From NCBI GenBank assembly GCA_958426095.1, contig CATZYB010000086.1:1-10579 (forward strand): a DNA stretch of 10,579 nt, given 5' to 3'. The notes beneath the pieces were generated by a model. It saw only the letters and a program-made list of their open reading frames with translations, made no database searches and was not told the DNA's origin. Source of the stretch: an uncultured Lachnospiraceae bacterium. GTDB lineage: Bacteria; Bacillota; Clostridia; Lachnospirales; Lachnospiraceae. Made by a program: the position numbers and the translations under genes. Below are positions 6,631 to 10,579 of the stretch, one piece after another. Positions within the stretch are counted from its first letter, which is position 1. Each line of letters begins with the position of its first letter.

Positions 6631-7023
6631 TTGTCTAGTGTAAAATATTACGGAACAGGAAGAAGAAAGAAAAGTATCGCCAGAGTATACCTTGTACCTG
6701 GAACAGGCCATATCACTATTAATAAAAGAGACATTGACAACTATTTAGGTCTTGAAACCTTAAAAGTTATCGTAAGACAGCCATTAGTTGCTACAAATAC
6801 AGTAGATAAATTCGACGTGATCGTAAACGTTCATGGCGGCGGATTTACAGGACAGGCTGGTGCCATCAGACATGGTATCGCAAGAGCATTACTGAAAGCA
6901 GATAACGACTACAGACCAGTTCTCAAAAAAGCCGGTTACTTAACACGTGACCCACGTATGAAAGAACGTAAAAAATACGGTCTCAAAGCAGCCCGTCGCG
7001 CTCCGCAGTTCAGCAAGCGTTAA
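6631..7023 (+). CDS. rpsI: 30S ribosomal protein S9 (TTG start)
   Basis: S9 sits in the small-subunit head; its C-terminal SKR tail contacts the P-site tRNA anticodon stem. The 130-residue product shows KYYGTGRRKKSIARVYLVPG (5-24), NVHGGGFTGQAGAIRHGIARALL (about 66-88), and the ending DPRMKERKKYGLKAARRAPQFSKR. The length matches the family. The start codon must be TTG at 6631: AAGGAG at 6616-6621 is well spaced, the protein aligns with other S9 sequences from this point, and there is no nearby in-frame ATG or GTG. It is the second gene of the rplM operon and is followed by a strong terminator. It marks the end of the conserved chromosomal block in this window. Confidence 0.97.
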   Translation: MSSVKYYGTGRRKKSIARVYLVPGTGHITINKRDIDNYLGLETLKVIVRQPLVATNTVDKFDVIVNVHGGGFTGQAGAIRHGIARALLKADNDYRPVLKKAGYLTRDPRMKERKKYGLKAARRAPQFSKR

Positions 7024-7053
7024 CGAACAAGAAAAATCGAATCAAAACAGCTC

Positions 7054-7090
7054 AAAAACCTCGGAAATACGCCATTTTCCGGGGTTTTTT
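7054..7090 (+). terminator. Intrinsic terminator of the rplM-rpsI operon
   Basis: AAAAACCTCGGAAA (7054-7067) pairs with TTTCCGGGGTTTTT (7076-7089) over 14 positions with one G-U pair. The loop is eight bases and the right arm ends in six T. It begins 30 bases after the rpsI stop. Accessory sequence starts directly behind it. Confidence 0.92.
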
Positions 7091-7091
7091 C

Positions 7092-7289
7092 TGGATACTG
7101 GTCAATCATTGGGGGACGCTGATTTCCAACTGTCCCATTGCATTGGAAAAAGATCCGGTGCTTAATAATGCCTATCGGAATATCGATCCCGAAAACGATT
7201 GGAACTATGAGGGCGTGGAAAGTACGTTAAAAGAATATATGGAGAAACATCCACCGAAAAAGGAAAGAAATCGGGGGAATGCACGATGA
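7092..7289 (+). pseudogene. 5'-truncated gene fragment next to the rpsI terminator
   Basis: The frame ending in TGA at 7287-7289 gives a protein-like string that includes HWGTLISNCPIALEKDPV, then NAYRNIDPENDWNYEGVEST, then LKEYMEKHPPKKERN. It has no credible start codon or ribosome binding site, and upstream it stays open only through the rpsI terminator, so its 5' end is missing. Its stop overlaps the start of the next gene as ATGA, the arrangement of coupled genes, which argues that it was once a real coding sequence. I do not recognise the family; composition and neighbours suggest an accessory protein of a clostridial integrative conjugative element. It may mark a deletion or insertion boundary. 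Confidence 0.5.
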
Positions 7290-7555
7290 CAGAGGATAAA
7301 CACATTATCTGGAGTAATTATTATTTGGATTATGAGAACTGGCGGGACGATCTGGAGGCGGATACCATGAGCGAAACATATATTGACCTCCCTACCCGGC
7401 TGGAGGAGGATTTCCCGGAAATCGACAGTGATATTACGATGGAGCTGATGGACGGCAACGGCGAGATTCACTTGACCGCAGAAGAACGTGCAACCTTCGT
7501 GCAGTATCTGCATTTGAGGTGGCAGCGGGATGATATGGAGCGGCATAGGATTTGA
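7286..7555 (+). CDS. Hypothetical protein, ICE-type, acidic
   Basis: This is an 89-residue acidic protein rich in Asp, Glu, Trp and Tyr. Its N-terminus (IIWSNYYLDYENWRDDLEAD, residues 7-26) resembles, from memory, small hypothetical proteins common in clostridial integrative conjugative elements that start with an IWSNYDLDYEDWREDL-like motif. The second half is LMDGNGEIHLTAEERATF, then YLHLRWQRDDMERHRI. There is no signal peptide or membrane segment. The ATG overlaps the TGA of the preceding fragment. GGGGGAAT at 7273-7280 could serve as a ribosome binding site. The abrupt end after DDMERHRI suggests possible C-terminal loss, but I cannot prove it. Function is unknown; it may be a relic rather than a working gene. 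Confidence 0.55.
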   Translation: MTEDKHIIWSNYYLDYENWRDDLEADTMSETYIDLPTRLEEDFPEIDSDITMELMDGNGEIHLTAEERATFVQYLHLRWQRDDMERHRI

Positions 7556-7562
7556 AAAAAAG

Positions 7563-7596
7563 ATGCGCCAAATTGCGGATTTGTCAAATAGCGCAT
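7563..7596 (-). repeat. Inverted repeat, possible reverse-strand terminator
   Basis: ATGCGC (7563-7568) and GCGCAT (7591-7596) are complementary, with inner CAAAT (7569-7573) and ATTTG (7579-7583) also able to pair. On the reverse strand the hairpin would be followed by a T-run (the A-run at about 7555-7561), as in a terminator for leftward transcription. No leftward gene is visible. It may be a remnant. Confidence 0.3.
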
Positions 7597-7611
7597 ACCG
7601 GAATAAGACTC

Positions 7612-7640
7612 TTGAAAAAAGCTGCCGTCACTGATATAAT
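7612..7640 (+). promoter_or_regulatory. SigA-type promoter of the AAA+ ATPase gene
   Basis: TTGAAA (7612-7617) and TATAAT (7635-7640) are separated by exactly 17 bases: a 4/6 -35 and a perfect -10. Transcription would start near 7647, leaving a leader of about 73 nt before the ATG at 7720. The gene therefore has its own promoter and does not depend on the ribosomal operon, which is terminated upstream. Confidence 0.78.
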
Positions 7641-7659
7641 ATGATTAGCGTTTTTTTGA

Positions 7660-7689
7660 GGAGTTTGCAAAGTATAATTAGTAAACTCC
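7660..7689 (+). repeat. Inverted repeat in the ATPase leader (operator or hairpin)
   Basis: GGAGTTTGC (7660-7668) pairs with GTAAACTCC (7681-7689), nine positions with one G-U pair, around the 12-base loop AAAGTATAATTA. It lies just downstream of the predicted transcription start and upstream of the ribosome binding site. It could be a repressor operator or an RNA hairpin in the leader. The loop holds a second TATAAT (7673-7678) without a good -35. Confidence 0.5.
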
Positions 7690-7719
7690 GGAGGAATACT
7701 ATTATTACGGAGGTGCGTT

Positions 7720-9180
7720 ATGGCGATTGTCAGTGATGAACAGGTTATTAAAGTCCTGAGACAGTATAATCCGTGGTGGAGATCACCTGTGGCAATTAAA
7801 GAGGAAAGCAAGCCCCAAAAGCGTTTGGCATACTATGAAGCTCTGAAAATGCTGACACATAAAACGATCCGCCGATTCACAATTCTCTCTGGCGTCCGGC
7901 GTGTCGGCAAGACCACGATTATGTATCAGATTATAGAGCGACTGATAGAGGATGGCGTCAATCCGCGAAACATTTTCTATGCCACTTTTGATAATCCGAT
8001 CCTCAAATTGGTCAATGTGGAAAATGTGTTATCAATCTATGAATCCCTATATCCGGTCGAGGGTATCAAATATGTTTTCTTTGATGAAATCCAATATACA
8101 GAGAATTGGGAATTATGGATGAAAGTCATCTATGACAGCCGCAAGGATATTCGGCTGATTGCCACTGGTTCCGCAAGCCCGATTCTTGAAAAAGGCGGAA
8201 CAGACAGCGGAACCGGGCGCTGGAGCGTTTTGAAAATTCCAACCATGTCTTTTTATGAATACTGCAAACTTCTGGAGCTGGAGGAACCGGAACTTCCCAA
8301 GGGTATTCGGATTTCGGAATTGGTAAGCATGTCCCATGCGGAATTAGGCGATTTAATTAGTCGGTTTTCCAGCCTGCAAAATCATTTTAACCGCTATCTG
8401 ACAATCGGAGGATTTCCGGAGCTTGTACTGTCTGATGATGACCTATATGCACAACGAATGCTGCGGGAAGACGTGGTAGATAAGGTAATCAAGCGGGATG
8501 TCCTCACGCTCTTTAACATTCGCAGCCCGCTGTTGATGGAGAAACTCTTTCTTTACCTGTGTATGAACTCCACCGAGATATTTAACGCGACAACGGCAGC
8601 TAAGGAGTTGGAAAACACATCGGTAGCAACCATTGACAGTTACATCCATGCTCTGGAAATGTCTAATCTGATTTATCTGGCAAAACCGATGGATGTTGGC
8701 AGCAAAGGAGCCTTAAAGGGGCGGCCCAAAATCTTTATTGCGGATGCCGCAATCCGCAATGCTGTGCTGATGGTGGATGATGTGCTGTCGGATGAGCGGG
8801 AACTTGGTGCCATGGTGGAGACTGCGATTTACAAGCATATTGTTTCTTTCTATCAAGGAAGTACCGCCCAGCTTGGATACTTCCGGAAAGCAAAAGATAA
8901 CCAAAAGGAGGTAGATGTTGTCATCGAGCTTCCCCGGCAGAAGATTCTCTGTGAGGTAAAGTACCGCAATAACTCTCACGTTCCCATGACGGACGCAATC
9001 GTAGAACTTTGTCAAGACGAAAAAGCCAAGGTTACAACCGCTTTTCTGATTACCAAACAGCTTGATGACTTTGGAATTACAAAACACGAAACAGCAACGC
9101 CTATTCTGCGGGTGCCGGCCATTGCTTTCCTTTACCTTTTGGGGAAGCTGGAAGCGGAGGGGCAGAACGGAAGAATGTGA
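7720..9180 (+). CDS. AAA+ ATPase of the AAA_14/DUF4143 (COG1373) type
   Basis: This complete 486-residue protein belongs by its motifs to a large family of poorly characterised ATPases spread by horizontal transfer. The Walker A is GVRRVGKTT (58-66), the Walker B is YVFFDEIQ (118-125), and a sensor-like strand LIATGSAS (147-154) follows. A winged-helix-like region and the DUF4143 part occupy about 240-420. The C-terminal end resembles a PD-(D/E)xK nuclease fold: Glu367, Asp399 in KEVDVVIE, then Glu412 and Lys414 in LCEVKYR. Whether it cuts DNA is unknown. There is no signal peptide or membrane segment. GGAGGT at 7709-7714 sets the start. Its own promoter, leader inverted repeat and terminator make it an independent unit. 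It sits among decayed element genes yet is itself unbroken. Its function and targets are not established. Confidence 0.9.
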   Translation: MAIVSDEQVIKVLRQYNPWWRSPVAIKEESKPQKRLAYYEALKMLTHKTIRRFTILSGVRRVGKTTIMYQIIERLIEDGVNPRNIFYATFDNPILKLVNVENVLSIYESLYPVEGIKYVFFDEIQYTENWELWMKVIYDSRKDIRLIATGSASPILEKGGTDSGTGRWSVLKIPTMSFYEYCKLLELEEPELPKGIRISELVSMSHAELGDLISRFSSLQNHFNRYLTIGGFPELVLSDDDLYAQRMLREDVVDKVIKRDVLTLFNIRSPLLMEKLFLYLCMNSTEIFNATTAAKELENTSVATIDSYIHALEMSNLIYLAKPMDVGSKGALKGRPKIFIADAAIRNAVLMVDDVLSDERELGAMVETAIYKHIVSFYQGSTAQLGYFRKAKDNQKEVDVVIELPRQKILCEVKYRNNSHVPMTDAIVELCQDEKAKVTTAFLITKQLDDFGITKHETATPILRVPAIAFLYLLGKLEAEGQNGRM

Positions 9181-9258
9181 ACGATGGCTTCTCTTCTGAG
9201 GTGATTGCTGACAGCGCGGCGATAATTATATGAAAATTAACAACTAAAAATCAACCAT

Positions 9259-9296
9259 AGCCGGAAGATTTCATTTCAGAGATCTTCCGGCTTTTT
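9259..9296 (+). terminator. Intrinsic terminator after the ATPase gene
   Basis: AGCCGGAAGAT (9259-9269) pairs perfectly with ATCTTCCGGCT (9282-9292) around a 12-base loop and ends in five T. The stem is G/C-rich and strong. The interval 9181-9258 before it holds nothing convincing. The next ribosome binding site starts only nine bases after the T-run. Confidence 0.88.
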
Positions 9297-9319
9297 CTAT
9301 GTCCAAAGGAGGTAAATCC

Positions 9320-9487
9320 ATGAACAGCGAACAGCTCAATACAGCTTTGTACGAGAAAATGTTTGCCGAACAGGAGACCTACCGGGCATGGCTGCTTTCC
9401 CAGCTGCCGGAGGAAATTTTGAACCACACCTATGAGTACACGGTACGGGAGGAGGTTTTGAAATGTCTTATATTCCACCGGAGGTAG
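9320..9487 (+). pseudogene. Truncated DUF3848-type ICE protein
   Basis: The ATG at 9320 has a strong ribosome binding site, AAAGGAGGT (9305-9313). The product begins MNSEQLNTALYEKMFAEQ, continues with a WLLSQLPEEILNHTYEYTV segment, then REEVL. From memory this is the N-terminus of DUF3848-type proteins, about 100 residues or more long, found in clostridial conjugative elements. Here the family-like sequence stops after about 47 residues. The remaining codons (KCLIFHRR) are an out-of-frame reading of the start of the next gene, so the C-terminal half has been deleted and the two genes now overlap. The remnant has about 55 residues and is unlikely to work. Its biological role was never known. 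Confidence 0.7.
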
Positions 9488-9759
9488 TCGCGCAGGCCAG
9501 AGAGATGGATTTTGACCTACCTCAAAAACTACGAACCGGGATAGATTGGAGAAAAGATCATCTGCTGTCACTGGCAGGCGTGTATCAGCCAAAAGAGAAG
9601 ATCGAGGAGAGCGCCGTGCCTCTGGTGCTGACGCAATACCTGCATGACCACCCGGAGATTAAAGTGATTGTGCTGCGGCTGGACAATGACAGGGCGGGCC
9701 GACTGGCGGCATCTGTACATACTTTAAGCTCTTTTTTAATATTCAAGATATACCTTTGA
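9463..9759 (+). pseudogene. Remnant of a DUF3991/Toprim-type ICE protein
   Basis: The start MSYIPPEVVAQAREMD matches the N-terminus of the DUF3991/Toprim-domain proteins (primase-like) of clostridial conjugative elements. Directly after MD the expected LTYLKNYEPG is found in another frame (ttg at 9512 to gga at 9541, then TAG at 9542-9544), so there is a frameshift. The original frame resumes as DWRKDHLLSLAGVYQP (28-43) and reaches the Toprim acidic motif LDNDRAGR (73-80). The long middle part, where the catalytic glutamate of the Toprim fold would lie, is absent. Family-like sequence ends near 9711, and the last 15 codons are unrelated. It is therefore broken three ways: frameshift, internal deletion and lost 3' end. 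GGAGG at 9450-9454 would be its ribosome binding site. Confidence 0.75.
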
Positions 9760-9775
9760 GGCATGAGAAACCATG

Positions 9776-9807
9776 AAAAGCAAGTATTTGTTATAGGTGC
9801 TTTTTTT
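9776..9807 (+). terminator. Weak terminator-like hairpin
   Basis: AAAAGCA (9776-9782) can pair with TGCTTTT (9798-9804) around a 15-base loop, and the right arm runs into seven T (9801-9807). The stem is short and A/T-rich, so it would be weak. The surrounding interval 9712-9877 has no gene I can support. Confidence 0.4.
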
Positions 9808-9817
9808 ATTTTATACT
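9788..9817 (+). promoter_or_regulatory. Possible promoter upstream of the flavoprotein remnant
   Basis: TTGTTA (9788-9793) and TATACT (9812-9817) are 18 bases apart, matching the vegetative consensus at 4/6 and 5/6. They lie about 60 bases before the ATG at 9878. In AT-rich sequence such matches arise by chance, so this is tentative. It overlaps the hairpin at 9776-9807. Confidence 0.35.
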
Positions 9818-9877
9818 GTAGATGTATCAGAGAATAGAGTGGATATGTGTGGTCTATTGTTGGGAGATGAAAGTGAT

Positions 9878-10128
9878 ATGAAAATTGTCGTATTAGAAGG
9901 AAGCCCCAATAAAAATGGCTCGTCCAATTTATTGGCTTCAGAGTTCATTCGCGGTGCGAAAGAAGCTGGACATTTCAGGCATTGGAAGTCCATTACAAAA
10001 CCCTTGTCCGGTATCTGAATCTGACAGATAAGGGTATGGTACTTGGCACAGGATGCGGAACAGTCGATATGACTCGGCGATCTAAATTTCCCAAGCTGGC
10101 GTATGAGTTGGGAAGAACGTTGTCTTAG
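9878..10128 (+). pseudogene. Flavodoxin-family NADPH-dependent FMN reductase, internally deleted
   Basis: The ATG at 9878 follows GGGAGATG (9862-9869). The N-terminus MKIVVLEGSPNKNGSSNLL and the next residues FIRGAKEAGH are the FMN-phosphate-binding start of flavodoxin-like NADPH-dependent FMN reductases (iron-sulfur flavoprotein type). After about 31 residues the frame runs into unrelated codons and stops at 10016-10018. In another frame, about 9979-10128, the C-terminus of the same family follows: ALEVHYKTLVRYLNLTDKG, then MVLGTGCG, then MTRRSKFPKLAYELGRTLS and TAG. Both ends are therefore kept while the central part, which in the family is over 90 residues long, is missing and the frames do not match. 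The remnant cannot give a working protein. The junction lies at about 9970-9979. Confidence 0.8.
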
Positions 10129-10175
10129 TAACTTTAACATGGAAGAAACTATATGAAAAAGGAAGGATAATTTAT

Positions 10176-10579
10176 ATGAACAAACCGTATATTGTATGCT
10201 ACATGATGACATCCGTTGACGGAAGAATCGACTGTGACATGGTGGGGAAACTTGCGGGTGTGGAGGACTATTATCCTCTGCTGGATGAACTGGGGCTTGA
10301 GTCCGCAATCAGCGGAAAGACGACCGCAAGGCTGGAGCTGGCGGAACCCGGAGAATTTAAGCCTGAAAATAATTTGCCTTTTGGGAAAGAAGCCATTTCT
10401 AAAAAGGCGGAAAGTAGCAATGGTTATACCATCGTTGTAGACACGAAGGGCACTCTGCTTTGGAAACATGACAGCCAATATGAGAAACCGCATATCCTTA
10501 TTACTTCCAAGCAGGTCAGCAGGGAATATCTGACCTATCTGGACGAAAAAAATATCTCGTATATCGTGGCAGGTGATGC
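10176..10579 (+). CDS. RibD_C/dihydrofolate reductase-family protein, 3' end outside window
   Basis: The open frame from the ATG at 10176 runs 134 codons and off the window end without a stop. GGAAGGA at 10161-10167 is the ribosome binding site. The motifs are CYMMTSVDGRIDCD (8-21), the TSVDGRI nucleotide/substrate-binding start of RibD_C and dihydrofolate-reductase-like proteins, then SAISGKTTARLELAE near 52-66, ITSKQVSREYLTYL, and YIVAGDA at 128-134, where the NADPH-binding glycine region begins. The family includes the riboflavin pathway reductase domain and many stand-alone reductases of unknown substrate. No deaminase domain precedes it and no riboflavin genes are near, so I assign no specific reaction. 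It follows the flavoprotein remnant by 47 bases and seems intact as far as visible. Confidence 0.85.
   Translation, partial: MNKPYIVCYMMTSVDGRIDCDMVGKLAGVEDYYPLLDELGLESAISGKTTARLELAEPGEFKPENNLPFGKEAISKKAESSNGYTIVVDTKGTLLWKHDSQYEKPHILITSKQVSREYLTYLDEKNISYIVAGD

Noticed and set aside
8713..9087. 124-codon reverse-strand frame inside the ATPase gene
   Set aside because: The forward frame has clear AAA_14/DUF4143 motifs; the reverse frame has no ribosome binding site or known motif.
9177..9235. Short GTG frame of 18 codons overlapping the ATPase stop codon
   Set aside because: It is very short, has a poorly spaced upstream GGAGG, and shows no recognisable motif; treated as chance.
10153..10170. 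Five-codon frame (MKKEG) before the RibD_C-like gene as a leader peptide
   Set aside because: It is too short, has no attenuator structure after it, and merely overlaps the ribosome binding site of the next gene.
9811..10308. 165-codon reverse-strand frame across the flavoprotein remnant and the RibD_C-like gene
   Set aside because: Both forward genes show family motifs in this stretch; the reverse product is Ser/Cys/His-rich with no domain and looks like a shadow.
7091..10579. CRISPR array, tRNA or rRNA genes, or an intact insertion sequence
   Set aside because: I looked for regularly spaced repeats, clover-leaf genes and transposase motifs with terminal inverted repeats and saw none.

Overview
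The window reads as chromosome from a Clostridia-class Bacillota, most likely a Lachnospiraceae member. The gene order rpsM-rpsK-rpsD-rpoA-rplQ-ecfA1-ecfA2-ecfT-truA-rplM-rpsI is the classic Firmicutes distal ribosomal cluster. Ribosome binding sites are strong AGGAGG types. The L17 protein carries a long internal insertion, which I associate with Lachnospiraceae and relatives. The assignment is by recognition only; no search was run.

Region 1 (1-2740) is the end of the ribosomal alpha operon: the tail of S13, S11, S4, RNA polymerase alpha (GTG start) and L17, closed by a perfect-stem intrinsic terminator. Region 2 (2782-6056) is a translationally coupled set: the two ATPases and the transmembrane coupling protein of the shared energy module of ECF vitamin transporters, then the tRNA pseudouridine synthase TruA. 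A hairpin terminator sits on the truA stop codon, and a near-ideal vegetative promoter is built into that same hairpin. Region 3 (6063-7090) is the rplM-rpsI operon, with a leader of about 97 nt and a strong terminator; rpsI starts with TTG.

Region 4 (7091-10579) differs in character. It begins immediately after the rpsI terminator and looks like the worn remains of an integrative conjugative element (ICE) and other accessory DNA. It holds a 5'-less gene fragment, a small ICE-type hypothetical gene, and an intact 486-residue AAA+ ATPase (AAA_14/DUF4143 type) with its own promoter, a leader inverted repeat and a downstream terminator. After these come a truncated DUF3848-type gene, a frameshifted and internally deleted DUF3991/Toprim-type gene, a flavodoxin-family NADPH-dependent FMN reductase whose middle is missing, and the start of an apparently intact RibD_C/dihydrofolate-reductase-family gene that leaves the window.

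Regions 1-3 make ribosomes, transcription machinery, tRNA modification and vitamin uptake energy, and are ordinary core genome apart from a few local details: Ala-Arg-Cys in both EcfT coupling motifs, a promoter inside a terminator, and non-ATG starts. Region 4 is the place to look for novelty. One complete ATPase of unknown function keeps its own expression signals among several genes that have each lost large parts. I do not see a clearly new multi-gene system; the ATPase locus is the best candidate for unexplained biology.
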